A stretch of DNA of 64,000 bases. It comes from Kingdonia uniflora. Lineage: Eukaryota > Streptophyta > Magnoliopsida > Ranunculales > Circaeasteraceae. The DNA lies in the NCBI GenBank assembly GCA_014058105.1, contig JACGCM010001245.1:124001-188000 (forward strand), in the 5' to 3' direction. The notes under the pieces were generated by a model, which was not told the DNA's origin, did no database searches, and saw only the letters and a list, made by a program, of their open reading frames with translations. Shown one piece after another: positions 23,344 through 36,150 of the stretch (its first letter is position 1; each line of letters opens with the position of its first letter). The translations under genes were made by a program, and so were the position numbers.

Positions 23344-23436
23344 AATCTAAGCAGTCAAGTTCTTCTCAACATTCAAGAATAAAGAAGAAGAAAATTAGAG
23401 ACGAAGACTTGGTTCATCACTCTCAACTCCGAATGC

Positions 23437-23444
23437 TTTTTATA
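23437..23444 (-). promoter_or_regulatory. antisense TATA box before as0a (element B)
   Basis: Minus-strand CAGTATAAAAAGC, 94 bp before the as0a ATG and within 250 bp of LTR2. D has TATAAATA at 36972-36979 in the equivalent stretch. Confidence 0.5.
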
Positions 23445-23660
23445 CTGTGATGAGCATTTAAAGCAGACTCTTCAAATTCTCAACGTCAGAACGATTTCCC
23501 ATGCCAGCAACATTGACTAAAACCATTGGTTATAGGAAACTCAACAAACAGTAATAGATACTCATGAATAAACATTGGAAATGATTCTTAGATTTTAACT
23601 GCAGTATAAATGATACTTCTCAACCAACACCACTTGCCCACAAGTTTTCTCATACTATTG

Positions 23661-23676
23661 GCTGGGAGGGGGTGGT
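23661..23676 (+). other. polypurine tract, element B
   Basis: GCTGGGAGGGGGTGGT directly before TGTAG of LTR2. It would prime plus-strand DNA synthesis. It is absent before LTR1. Confidence 0.7.
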
Positions 23677-24220
23677 TGTAGTGGCTTATTTTGCATCTCG
23701 AACTCATGTTTTATCTTCAAACTAAATATACACTTTTGATCTCACCAACAGAGCATGTGGCACAGAAAGAAACAAGGCAGTAACATCAAGAAATACATGC
23801 AACACAAGTTTCTCAACCAACACCACTCGTTACTGATACTACTTGTGCTATTGGTTGAGAGCCGTCTTGTAATAGCTTATTTCGTATCTCGGACTTAAAG
23901 CTTCATCCTCGACCTCATCAGCATACAGGAAACACTACTAAAGACATATTTAGTATTCCTCAGTTCGAGTCATCACTTTTGACCTCTACATCAACATCTC
24001 GATTTATGCAAGTGCACAGTCATCAATAGAGCCGTTGTCTAACAACAGAGGTTAAAATATTACATCATCTGGTTAAAGAATATCTTACATCTACTTTGTA
24101 ACGTCCACCATTAAGAATCTAAATGGTCATCAAACAATAATATTATAAGACCTATAAATATGACCAGAGAACTACATAATACGACGAGGCAATTCTATAC
24201 ATAAGAACCCTTACTCTGAA
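23677..24220 (+). repeat. LTR2, left part (U3 and start of R)
   Basis: Homologous to 8683-9212 of LTR1, including the TATA box (TATAAATA at 24153-24160). Similarity stops after CTCTGAAAT. The U5 part of the same LTR resumes at about 52732, so the LTR was split. Confidence 0.82.
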
Positions 24221-24369
24221 ATGATTGGGCTGATGAACTTCTCAATACCATTTTTTTAGCAAAAAGTTTAGATTTTATATATGCTGAATCATTGATTACA
24301 AGATACTTACAAGCCATGGACAAATTTACCCTAAAATACTCAAAAGAGGAGCTGAATCGCGTCTATGTT

Positions 24370-24640
24370 CGAATAGGCTAAAAGTCTATTCGAATAAAAT
24401 AAAGTATATTCGAATAGATTTTTAGTCTATTCGAATAAAACTGCTCAGGAGTAAATATATTTAAACAGAGAAATATCTATTCGAATAAAATTACTCAGTC
24501 AAGAGTGTATTCGAACATGAAAAGTTCTATTCGAATAAAATCACTTAGTCAAGAGTGTATTCGAACAGGAATTGTTCTATTGGAATAAAATCACTAAGTC
24601 AAGAGTGTATTCCAGCAGAAAAAGTTCTATTTAAAAAAAA
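24370..24640. repeat. TTCGAA palindrome array, left end of the nest
   Basis: Repeated TATTCGAATA-type palindromes at about 20-60 bp spacing. The last units share AGTCAAGAGTGTATTCGAAC and GTTCTATTCGAATAAAATCA, with a period of about 60 bp. Confidence 0.75.
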
Positions 24641-24664
24641 AATTCAAAGAAATGTCTTAATCAG

Positions 24665-27600
24665 CTAAATCAGAAGTACTCAGTATGAGGGTCTTTAATT
24701 CTTGTTAGAAACTTTGGTCTTCCCTCAACCCATTCCTAAAAAGGTAGGTTAGCTCTGGAGCCTCTCTTAGCCGTGGTGTCTGCCGATAAATTTTCTTATC
24801 TCCAAGTTAAGTTGTAGCGGATTGATTGTATCGATGTGAGTTGGTGCCTCCACTTGCTTCAAAACTTCCAGGGTATCTTACATGTAGTAAAAGCTTTGAT
24901 GGTTGCCGAGGAGTCCGACACTATCCACAGTATATTCCAGCCTCTATGTAGTACTATTTCTACCCCGTCTACGATAGCTTGAACTTCTACCAGATAATTA
25001 GTGGTTGAACCTACTACTTTACTGAGTGTGCCCAAAACTCTGCCCTCCCAGTCTCTATATACTACTCCAATCCCAGATGGTCCAGGGTTTCCCAATGTTG
25101 AGCTGTCATAACACAACTTAACCTCTATGATGTTTGGCAGATTCCATCTGTAGCTACGAATGGATAGAGCATTCCCCATTTTACAGTTGACCGATAGCTC
25201 TTTTACCACCTATAGTTTGAAGGTTGTGTTATACATGTTACTTGAAGACAGTTTGGTGCTATTGGATATGTCTCCTAGAACCTTATTTTGTATCTCTCTG
25301 ATGGGCATTAACATCATAGTATTCCATAAGTCATTGAGGTACGAGCTATGCTTCTTGCATTTCTCCAGAGTATTTTTCCAGCCATCCATACCAGAAATAG
25401 TAGCAAGTTGGAAAACATTTGTATCCCAGCACCACAACACTTTGGTCATGGGACATTCGAAGAAAAGATGGTCTTCTGTTTCGACATTGCAACCCAGTAA
25501 GCGCACACTGAGGCTATCTGTATTCCTTTCCTCTGCACCTTCTCATCAGTGGGGAGGATTTGATTCATTAATCTCCACGCAAACCCGCTTAGACTCGGAT
25601 GCAAACACTTCCTCAGTGTATATCTCCACCACCAACCTGTGTCTAATCGTTTCCTGGTACATTCGAATACATTTTTAACTAAGAAATCACCATGAACATC
25701 TGGTTTCCAGATCTGAATATCCTCTACACTCAGGTTGCAAGGAATATTAGAAATGTCTATTCCCATAGCCAAGATGGTTGAAGAGATATCAGGAGGGAAG
25801 TTCCATCCATCAGCATTTATGAAATCACAGACCCTAGCTGCACACTTCTTCCATAGGTGGTGAGAGAGATTAATATGTTCTTGTAAAGGTCATTCTGATG
25901 CCCAAGAATCTCTCCAGAAGCTGATCTTCGTATCCTTTCCGATTATTCATCCTATAAAAGGTTTGGTAATGCCTTCCGCATGTTTAATACCCGGCCAGAC
26001 AGAAGATCATTTATGGTACTGAATGCTTTTACCACTAGTAGTATGGAATTTAACATATATGAGTTGAGCCCAAGTCTCTTCTCTTTGAGTGAAAATCCAA
26101 TTCAGCTTGCATAGCATAACATTATTCACCTCTCTCAAGATTCGTATACCCAGCCCACCTTCATTAAATGGTTTACACAACTTTTCCCATCTCAGAGTAA
26201 TTCCCTTTCTCTTTGTTGGATCCCCAGTTCAAATAAAGTTTCGTATGATAGAATCTCCTTCTTTAATTAAGGATTGAGGCCATTTGTAGATGGCCATATT
26301 GTAAATGGGGATGCTATTAAGAATATATTTGGCAATGATAACTCTTCCTTGAAATGATAGCAATCTCCCATTCCAACTATTCGCTCTCTTCTGAATTTTT
26401 CCACCTGGGGGTTAATAGTACATTTGGATATCCTTCCTTGTACCAGTGGAATGCAAAGATAGGTCTGTATGAACGCTCCCTCCCTAAACCCAAACATATC
26501 GATCACCGCTCTTCATCTATGATTAGGAATATGTCCAAGAAAAATCTTGCTTTTTTCAATGATAACTACATGCCTAGAGGCTTGTTGGTAGGCTTTAAGG
26601 ATTTTTTGCAAATTCCTTAAGCACATGGCATTACCGTTTACAAACAGAAAAATGTCGTTAGCAAAAAATCAGTGAGTAGGGCCTTCAATACCTTTAATCT
26701 TGACCATGGGAGTAATTTTTCCTTGACCCACAACGAACTTGAGATTGGAGCTCAAAATATCTTCAGCAATAGCAAATAGCAGCGGAGAGAGTGGATCACC
26801 TTTCTTAAGTCCCCGAGAAGCCTCGAAGTTTCCAAAAGGGCTACCATTGATTGAGACCGTTATCATACCCATATTAATAATAGTGTAGATCTAGCTGCAG
26901 AACCCCAGAGACCGAAAAGCTTTGATCAGGAAATCCCAACTCATAGTATCATAAGCTTGGGTAATATCCAGCTTTAACCCAACATTACCACCATGTATTT
27001 TAATCCCCATCTCATTCACCATCTAAGAAGCCATGCAAATATTACTCTGGATACTTCTCTTAGGTATGAACGCACTTTCCTCCTTTAACACAATTCTCAA
27101 CGCAATCGAAGAAAGTCTTGTAGCCAAAATCTTGGTAATGAGTTTAAAAATAAAGTTATTCAGGCATATAGGCCTATAGTCATTTACCCAAGATGGTTTC
27201 TATATTTTAAGGATCAGAACAGTGAGGTTAGAGTTGAAGTTTATGGGAAAAACTCCATCCCTGAAGAAAGGCGAGGTACCCATCGAAACATCCGCCCCAA
27301 TAATATCCCAATAGGCTTTAAAAATGCTCATGAGAACCAATCCGGACCTGGAGAGCTCTCTCCATCTAGAGAGAATACAATATCTCAAACTTCCTCCTTA
27401 GTAGGAATGCCAGGGAGACTAGTATTTTCTTCATACATAACCAAAGCTTTATTATGAGTAAACAGTTCAGGGCAATCCATCATCTCATGTCGTCCAGACT
27501 TTACTGCATAGTAGTTTGCAATGTAATCTTTAATGCACTCCTGATTAAAGATCACTGCCCCATACTAATCTGTAATCTCCATAATGCAGGTCTTGGCCAT

Positions 27601-28680
27601 TTTCCTTTGAGTGGCCTGGTGAAATTATGCAGTATTGCGATCCCCAGCAAACAACCATTTAACCCGCGATCATTGGCGCCAATTTTCCTCCTTCTCCTCA
27701 ATCTGTTCTAGCCCTTTTGTTTTGGTAAGCATCTGCATATAAAGGATATCATCTGTTTCATCATCCTCTTGCCGGATCTGAAGTTGTAATATCTCTCGCT
27801 CTAATTCCTTCTTGTTATGGATGGTATTATCAGGGGCCTGCTTTTCCAGTTTTTAATCTCTACTTTCAGTCTCCGTAATTTCATCATGATGCTGAATAAA
27901 GGAATGGTAGAGAGAGGTTGATTCCAGCAATTCTCAACCATTTATCTAAACCCATTCACCTTACTGCAAGAATGCAAATAATGAAAATGTATGTTACTCG
28001 GTTTAGCTATATCATTGCACTCACCAAAAATAAGATACTGATCAGACTTAGTTCGGGGAAACACCTTTACCTTCCAGTTGCAGAATTTGTCATTCCAGCT
28101 ATCATTAATGAGACTTCTATTTAGTACACTTAATATTTTCATCACCCTTTTTTGACCATTGTACCAGGTAAAAGTGACACCCGTCGTCATACTTTCTGTA
28201 AGGCAAGCTGCATCCAAAAAATCAGAGAATTCTACCACTGCTCTTCTACAAGGAGGTTTTCTTCCCTTCTTTTCTGGCATTCTAAGTACCGTATTAAAGT
28301 CCCCAATACAAAGCCCTGGAAGTTGGTTAGTGCTTGAAATATGAACCAGCTGGCTTCAAAGATCAGCTCTATAGAGGCGCAGACAATTCGCATGAATGAA
28401 AATAAGAAGGCAGTCCATAAAGAGGATTGTTATGTGCTGACTGTTGCTCATAACCACACTCGGATTTTGGAGACCTTCCTTCCATAGTATCTAGAGATTT
28501 CCTTTATGTACCCCAACCTCATTAGTGATAATCATATTATTGTATCCTGAGATACGAATTCCTTTAGCAAAAATTTTTGGTTCTGCAAACTCAATAATAT
28601 TGAGATTCAGCCCCAAGATTTTTTTCATGATATAGGTCATGGTAGTTTTATTACCCAGACCTCTTGTTTTCTAAAAAAGT
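24665..28680 (-). pseudogene. L1 LINE ORF2: endonuclease, RT, zf-RVT, RNase H
   Basis: Read on the minus strand. The APE endonuclease remnant includes LCIGDFNTVL and TGVTFTWYNG (28300-28120). RT is seen near 26870-26650 as MGMITVSINGSPFGNFEASR and GLKKGDPLSPLLFAIAEDIL, with the active-site box changed to FAND (FADD expected). The zf-RVT segment (25770-25500) has the typical WRLMNQILPTDEKVQRKGI. The terminal RNase H (25210-24860) has VKLCYDSSTLGNPGPSGIGV. Coding ends near 24665. Numerous stops and shifts are present. It would drive target-primed reverse transcription. No clear poly(A) is left at the low-coordinate end. Confidence 0.87.
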
Positions 28681-28699
28681 ACTCTTATTTCAAATCTGT

Positions 28700-30482
28700 A
28701 GTAGAATGTGTAACTCTAGGGTCAATAGTGTAGACTCGGCCCCCTCTTTTAATTTGATTAGGTAATATCCCTTGATCTTCTTCTTCTATGATATCTGCCC
28801 AACTGCCCGGATTCAAAAGTTTCCTCACCTCCTTAATTGGACTATTATGATCTTCTGAGTAGTCAACATCTTTAATTTAACTTTGTGGGGTGCCCTCACT
28901 GTTGCCGACATTTGTATCCCCTTGGTCTCCCTTGTCCACTTTATTTGTAGAAACCCTTTGTACATTGGTATCTTGTTCAATGCTTTTGCCATCGCTTAGA
29001 GCATGATATTTGTTCGTCGAGCCGATGTCCCCAAACTAGATCCTGGAGCTAGTCTTAGGTAAGATACTTTGTCCTCTTCTTGCTTTGGGGGCAGACTAGT
29101 CTCCCTTTTATGTAGCTTTTTCAACCTGATCAGTATGGGTGCCTTCACTATCTGCAGCTAAAATATCCTAAAAATAGGTATGTGTATTTGGTGGTCCTTG
29201 GAGGTTCTTCCCCATCTTCGGCTTGCTCTGTACCCCTTCCTCTCTTGGAGTCACATTACTATTCCCAATGCTCTTTATAGTCCCAGCTTTTTTTACTGTC
29301 TTTGGCGCTTATTTCTGCTCACCACGAACAACTCGTTGTATCCCCTTACACTCTGCAATGCTATGTCCGACGTTCTTACAATGATTGTAGAATTTTGGAA
29401 CCCGATATAGGAGAATCTCTTGATTAATCAGTTTACCCTCAACGTTGATAAAAACGTGATTAGGAATTGGCGTTTAAAGATTAATATCCACCAAAACGCT
29501 GGCATGATAACCATAGTCATGATTAATTGTTGACCTATCTAGATGGATTGGTGTACCCAATATATTTCCCAAGGACACAACTATCTTCTGACTCCATAGT
29601 TTACCTGGAAATCCTGGAAATTTATACCAAATTAGAGCATTCGTGTTGTGATGATTATCCACAGAGAATAGTGGACTCCATGACATCAAGCGCATGGGCA
29701 TCTTCTCTACCATCCAAGGTCCATGACCCCATATGTGAATCTTATTACTTTCATTATCGAGTTTGATGATGAAGAATCCTTTCCCTAATGGGATTAGCTT
29801 GTACTGCCTAGAGAGTTTCCACTGTGTTCTAGCGTATTCCTTAACAGCCTCAAATTTTACCTTTTCGAGATCCAGGTGCCCGATCAAGCTGAAGTAGAAA
29901 AGGGATACCCCCATAATAACCTTTCTTACAGGGATATAAACAAATGGAGTATCACCCTGTATCCCCACATCCAGAAGTGATGTAGCTTCAGCTGGGGTAT
30001 CCGTTCTTCCTCGTACCATATCTACAAAAGAATGAGTGAGTTTTTTTTGTATTTAAGGTAGATTCAGGGATTTTACCATGGAGAGAGGAGTTCTCCATAA
30101 CCTGATCTTCCTTGGATTGTTGCAATCCCAGCAAGCTTGGACGTTCTTCTCCTGTAGCTGCAGTTTTGTTCGTCTCATTCCCTTCTGTCATTTTCATAAA
30201 TCCCCAGGAACATACAACCCTTTGTTCTTGACCCGATTGTTCCTTGATTGCTTCAGTGGATTGACCAATTGAGACCTGAATCCTGTGCAGAGTGAGGTTA
30301 CCTTCACTATGGATAGCTGGAGCGGATGGAGAGATGACGGGAGTTGTATTTGAAGGAGGGTTTTGCATAAGTTTTCTCAGTGATGACACCAATTCATCCA
30401 AACCCTCATTGCCGCAAGAATTGAATTCTTTATTTAGAAGCTCTTGAAGGAGATTTAGTATGGGGATATCCATCTTGCTCAA
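28700..30482 (-). pseudogene. L1 LINE ORF1: RNA-binding protein
   Basis: Starts at ATG 30482 (MSKMDIPILNLLQELLNKEF). After a shift near 30000 it gives a DUF4283-like region (YARTQWKLSRQYKLIPLGKG; GHGPWMVEKMPMRLMSW; IWYKFPGFPGKLWS). A zinc knuckle follows near 29400-29340 as FYNHCKNVGHSIAECKG; the first Cys is replaced by Tyr. This is the normal ORF1 layout of plant L1 elements. It would bind the LINE RNA. ORF2 follows on the same strand. Confidence 0.85.
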
Positions 30483-32150
30483 GTTTGATAATCAATTATG
30501 GATTCAAGGAATCAAATTTGCATAGTTTTGGTTTTAACTATTCATTATGAATAGTAAATACTATTTACGAAAATTGACAAAACAAAATTAAAATTAACCT
30601 TACGTGACCCAATACTTGATAATCCACCCCCAACTCAAAGTTCTTCCCAATAATCAAAGGTCCAACGAAGGGGAATCAAAGAATCGAAAATCTGGATGTT
30701 TTTTTCAAAAAAATTCATCTCTCCTCAACAATTTTTGTAAAAGTGCACTTTGCAATAAAATTTTTAATTGCTTACACTCGCTGGAAAATTAGAAAACATA
30801 ATTACGCAGTAGATAATTCTAACAAAAAAAAATAACCTGCAAGAAATTGAAATCTAAAATTCAAAAAAAGAAAAAAGAAAAAAAGATAAAGATAGAAAAG
30901 TTAAGCAGTACTTAAATCAAATTCCAATTGAAATAGAAACTCCCAAACAGGGGAATGTTTGAGGCTCAAATATTTCTTTTCAATAACACAAATAAAGAAA
31001 TACCTAAAAGTTAAAAATACTTGAGAGTTAAGAACATTTAGTCAATTCTCGAAATGATGTTACAAGTTGATGTAGAGTCCTTAAATGGAATGGGTTACTC
31101 AAAGTAAAGAAAACGCTCGTTAGATGAATCCGGTCATTGATTTACCAACAACCTTCCTACAATTAAATTAACACTCAAATTAAGCATGGCATATGATAAT
31201 GACAGTGCAAATAATCCAATCTGATACGAGAATAAACGATGCTAAAGAGTGGATAATGTGTACATATGAATGAGGACTGGTATTTATAAATTGGTAATTA
31301 CTTAAATAAATACTTGCATTTGCCATCTTTCCAAAAATGGACCCAGGGAACAATATATTCCAAAACCAATACTAGAGATTTGAATATTCATTTTTACCCC
31401 TACTAAAGTTTGGTATTTACAGCAATTAACCAACATCAATACTTTGACTTTACATGATAGTGGTCCCTAACAGAAGCACAAATGTCTTTTAATGTGACAT
31501 TTTAAGAGAAAGAGGGAGAGTAAAATAGAGAATAAGAGAGAGATGTTCCTCCATTAAAGCTTTTGAGCATGATATTTGCTTCACAAGAGAAATATCCAAT
31601 AATCCTCAACTTTTTTCATGATGTTTGATATGATTTAAATCTCATAAATTTTAATTTGGAAACTTAGTGTTTCAATTTGGAAACTTAGTGTTTCAATTTT
31701 AAGATGTGTTCTCGGTCTCTCATTTTCATCTTCCTCATATTTGCTTATTATGCGTCAAGATATCTTATATTCTTTGAGTTTTCTCATGCGATTAGGTCTT
31801 ATTGAAATGCCCTAGATTTAAATTTGGAAACTTAGAGTTTCCTCAATCCTTATTTATTTATTGGGCATCGAGATATCCGATATTCTTCGAGTTTTTTCAT
31901 AAGGCTAAATTTTGATACTTTACTCTCAGTTTTTCTCTCATTTAGTCATACAAATGATAAAAAACATTCATACAAATGATGGAAATCAGCGTACAAATCA
32001 TAAAAATAATTCTTACTTGTTGTAGCTGATCGATTGAAACAATGTCTTAAAATTCGTAAGCGCACGAATCTTATTGCTAGGCTAGTGGTACGTATAATGA
32101 AGTCAAAACCCAGAGGAGGTTACAAACGTAACTAAGTATCGTAGTAATTA
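30483..32150. other. AT-rich stretch with no gene found
   Basis: The first 100 bp or so may be L1 5' UTR. The rest holds A-rich runs and a 20-bp direct duplication near 31658 and 31678 (TGGAAACTTAGTGTTTCAAT). I see no gene. Confidence 0.5.
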
Positions 32151-32154
32151 AATC

Positions 32155-32454
32155 CACACACACACACACACATACATACATATATATATAGGGAATGGAT
32201 CTTGGTACACACCCCTTTAAGATACAGTCTAAACACTTAAGAGGATGCTTCCATTTGGCTTGATGGATGGTCTAGATAAGAGATGGTTGGGAAGCTTTGC
32301 CAACAAGGCTGTATGATGTGGTAAAGCCGATAATGTGGCTACTTAAATTTGAATGGGTGAGAATTAACACCTTTTAGTGGGTTTAAAATTAAAACAATAA
32401 TTCACTTTCCTCTCTCTTTCTCTCTCTCTTCACCCCTCTCTCCCACTCTTCCTT

Positions 32455-32509
<55 letters not shown>

Positions 32510-32523
32510 CTCTCTCTCTCTCT
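32155..32523. repeat. microsatellites: (CA)n(TA)n and (TATC)n(TC)n
   Basis: A CA run followed by CATA and TA at 32155-32190, and about 13 TATC units followed by TC at 32456-32523. A TC-rich stretch precedes the latter. The stretch between (32191-32400) has no coding signal. Confidence 0.9.
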
Positions 32524-32729
32524 TCATCAAGAAAACACTATTCTCAAGCTTTAATAAAATACTTGAAGCCTATGAAGGAAGCTTCAAGAGCAACACCTTC
32601 ACCGCCCCTAACTAATTTGTGTTTAAGCTTCCATGAAGTAAATTTTGCTTCAAAGAAGGCTCGCTTTGAAGAAAGTTTTGTTTTACAGATCTAGAAACAA
32701 CTTTTACACTTGTTTCGTATTTTAGTTTT

Positions 32730-35700
32730 TGTAACAGTACTGAATAGTTTGGAAATTGATTTGTTTGAAACTATGGGTAGTATCTAGAAATTCGGGCCCT
32801 GCGGAGTTTTGAAAGAGCTTGGAAAAATAGAGGTTAATTTCAAAATGGATTTTTGAAACTTGCTGACCACAGACTCAATACCAAATTTCGTTTAATTCTT
32901 ACCAAAACTAAAGGAGTTCTAAAAAATGGAAAATGAAACTAGTTTTTTATATTTCACGATTAAGATGGATGACATAGATTTACTATCTGTTGTATTTTGT
33001 TCATAGATTATTGAAGAGGAGAAATGTGTAAGTGTTGTTGCTTTCAGAAGTGTTGTATTTGGTTATTTAGGATGAACGTCCATAATTTTCATGTAAGTTG
33101 ATTTCTTTCTTGAAGAATTTTTGAATCATTTTTTTCTTCTTAAGTTGTAAATTTAAATTCATGATATAATGGTCGTTAGATTTCAAAGACATGGCAGTTT
33201 TAATGAAGTGGTTGCTACTTTCATAAAGTTGTTTCGTCGCTTCGTCCACGGACTGCGTACGACAGTGATTGAAGCCCCTCTCCAAACCAACTCTAAAACA
33301 TATTGGGAGTAAGAATAATAGTATCTTTGAACTATTATAGAATTCTCTAACTTGGTTATGAATAACCAAACAAGTTTATTGTAGAATTCTCCAACTTGAT
33401 TATGAATAAATTTGTTTGGTTATGCGTACTACCACCACTTTGATTGAGTTTCGATTTACTTTGAACGAAACTATATTGTTTCATTTTGGTATATCGAAAC
33501 TAATAGACTTTCAAAAAAAATTATTCCGAAACTTGTTCAGAAATCCTATTTCTTATTATTTTTTAGTTCTTTAACGTTTAACAGTTTTGATGGTGCATTA
33601 CCTTGAATTAATCATGTTTCCTATTATTTTTAGGATGGAACATATAGATGTAGAAATTGGGTTTTTTTTTAGGATAAAGAAGAGGAATTCACCATATAAA
33701 TCAATGTGTTTGTTTCACCTGTATAAATCAATGTGTTTCGAAAAGAACAAGGGCGAGGAGTTATATACTAATAAGGAGTTGTGGAACCAACGATCGTCTG
33801 AGAGAAGAGGCTGTAGGGCAAACATAAATATAAATTGGTAGACGATGTATGAGATGTTCGAGCTGTATGAGAAGTAGTATGTACTGATATTGCTTTAGAA
33901 TTATCGTGCCCGAAATTGTACGAGTTTTGAAAGATGGTTTGCCAAAACAATCATGTTTCGATTTACTTTTCCAAAACTTTGACCTAACTTCTAGAAGTTA
34001 TGTGTGCTAATAATGTTTCAGATGCACTATTTTGAAACTACTATAGTTTTTGAAAATATTTATCGAAACTAGACTGCTTTGAATTACTTTATTCTAAAAT
34101 TAGGATAAAAGTTTTTGTCCAGTTTAATTAAATGTATTCCAGCAAGCCTTATTTGTTTCCACCTCACTGATTAGAATACTAACCTCTGATTAAATTTATG
34201 ATCGGTATTCCCGAATACGAAGCATAGGTTTAGTTTGTGGCACATCTTGTTCAAGTTTGCTAAAAATTTGAACACATATCAAACAATATGCTTATGTTAT
34301 TTAGGATGTACTTTGTATTTGGCTTAATCTATTAGATTTGATCAAGGACCTTATTGTTCCAATTTTTTCTGTATCTCAGTGATTTTGCGATAGTAGAAGT
34401 AAATTTCATTTTATGTCTCATGTACTTTTATGTTTACATCATTTGGGATCTACTTGTATTCTATTAAACTTGATCAAGGACCCTATTGTTCCAATTGTGT
34501 ATTGTGTGTCAATGAATGTTAGCGAAGTAAATAGGGATATGCAAAACAAAATACTTTCGAAAAACATATGTCGAAACTGTGTACATTTGGAAAGAATATA
34601 TCGAAACAACAATAATTGAGGAAACTATAATTTTAATAGTTATTCCAATGCTTGAAGCCCCAAAAGAAGTTATTATCCTGTGAAAACATTCCAATGTCCA
34701 TACATGCAAAATATAGCTTACTTATACATGTACATCACAATCATTCGATTATAGAATGTATCAAAATATAGTCTGACTTCATTTCATCTTCCAGCTTCTA
34801 CTTCTCCTCCAATGTCTTCTTTGACTCTTCCTCCAATCTTACCTTGGTCGCTACCTCCGCCACTGACCTTTCTTTTTAACCACTTCATTTTTAAACCTAT
34901 GTTTTTTGAAATGTTGAGGAGCACTGAGCAATTAGAATTACAAAAATTTAACCAATTAACGAATATTTTTGATCAGATTGATCATTTGCTCAATTTCGAA
35001 ACTCAAACAATTGAAACCAATAAAGTTTTAAATTCAGTATTCGAAACCATTTTTATTTTGGACTAACAAAAACGAAACTCTTCAAGTTTTGAAAAATAAA
35101 TACGAAACTTTTTTAGTTTTGATACATGTAGTTAGAAAGTCAATCAATATCATTTTAGAAAATCGAAACAGATAATAAGTTGGATTTCAAAACCAAAAGG
35201 TAGCAGTAAATGGTTTAAATAAGAAAAACCATTATTAGTACTGAAGTTCACCTAAATTTGTAAAGAAAATGATAGTTTTATTTATATGGGAGCAACATCT
35301 CCCTTGGTAACCATTAGGAATCCATTAAAACTGCCATGTCTCTGAAATATAATTATCATTATATCATAAATTTAAATTTATAGTTTGGAAATCACTTAAA
35401 AATGAACTATTCTACTTATAGGGGGGGGGGGGGGGGGGGGGTCCAAAGGGTTAGGAAATAAGAAATTTTTTGTGTTGTTTTTTGTTTTCGAAATCGAATA
35501 GTTTCAAATTGATCAATTCGAAACTATTTTTATTCACCACTTTCGGATTAGACATATTTAAAAGTCAAGAATATAGCTCAAGAAAAGGAAAACAAAATAA
35601 ATGATTCAAAACTTCTTCAAGAATGAAAGAAACTTATGGGGATTGTGAGTGTTCGTCCTTAATAACCAAATACAACACTTCTGAGAACAACAACACTTAC

Positions 35701-36150
35701 ACCTTCTTCCTCTTCAAAAATATAAATAACCAGTTTCATTTTCCATTTTTTGAAAATTGCTTAGTTTCAGAAAGAATTATTTTTCTAAGCTCTTTCGAAA
35801 CTTTGCGGGGCACAAATTTCCAGATACAACCCATAGTCTCGAACAAATCAGTTCCAAAACTATTCAGTGCAATTACAACTTTATAAAGGTAACAACCACT
35901 CCAATAACGCAATTAATTAAAACTATCATGCTTATGAAATCTAACGACCATTATATTATGAATTTAAATTTATAGCTCAAGAAAAGGAAAACAAAATAGA
36001 TGATTCAAAACTTTTTCAAGAAAGAAATTAACTTACGAGAAATTTATGGGTGTTTGTCCTAAATAACCAAATGCAGTACTTTTGAGATCAACAACACTTA
36101 CACCCTTCTCTTCTTAAAAAATTTGTAAACAAAATACAACAGATAGTAAA
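32730..36150. mobile_element. fold-back-like element with long inverted arms
   Basis: About 0.5 kb at 32730-33265 reappears inverted at 35573-36150. Both arms encode the same odd peptide on the inward strand (KSNDHYIMNLNL) and share ACTATCTGTTGTATTTTGTT. The right arm holds a direct repeat of about 399 bp (TAGCTCAAGAAAAGG at 35574 and 35973), with a third partial copy at 35325-35390. The centre (33270-35570) has no transposase that I can recognise but many GTTTCGA/TCGAAAC words. Element D interrupts the right arm at 36150. Candidates are a fold-back element or a non-autonomous Mutator-like element. Confidence 0.6.
35421..35441. repeat. poly-G run (21 G)
   Basis: Uninterrupted G21 between AT-rich flanks. 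Its length is unreliable in most sequencing data. Confidence 0.9.

Larger units (their letters stand above)
8683..23676 (+). mobile_element. Tat-type Ty3/gypsy element B (LTR1 plus internal region)
   Basis: The most complete copy. It has LTR1, PBS, gag, protease, RT-RNase H, second RNase H, integrase (to 15058), a 44-bp array, the antisense genes as3, as2, as1, as0b and as0a (minus), and a purine-rich tract directly before LTR2. The internal region is 14.2 kb. All sense genes are broken. It differs from the other copies by a 0.3-kb inversion at the end of as3. Confidence 0.87.
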
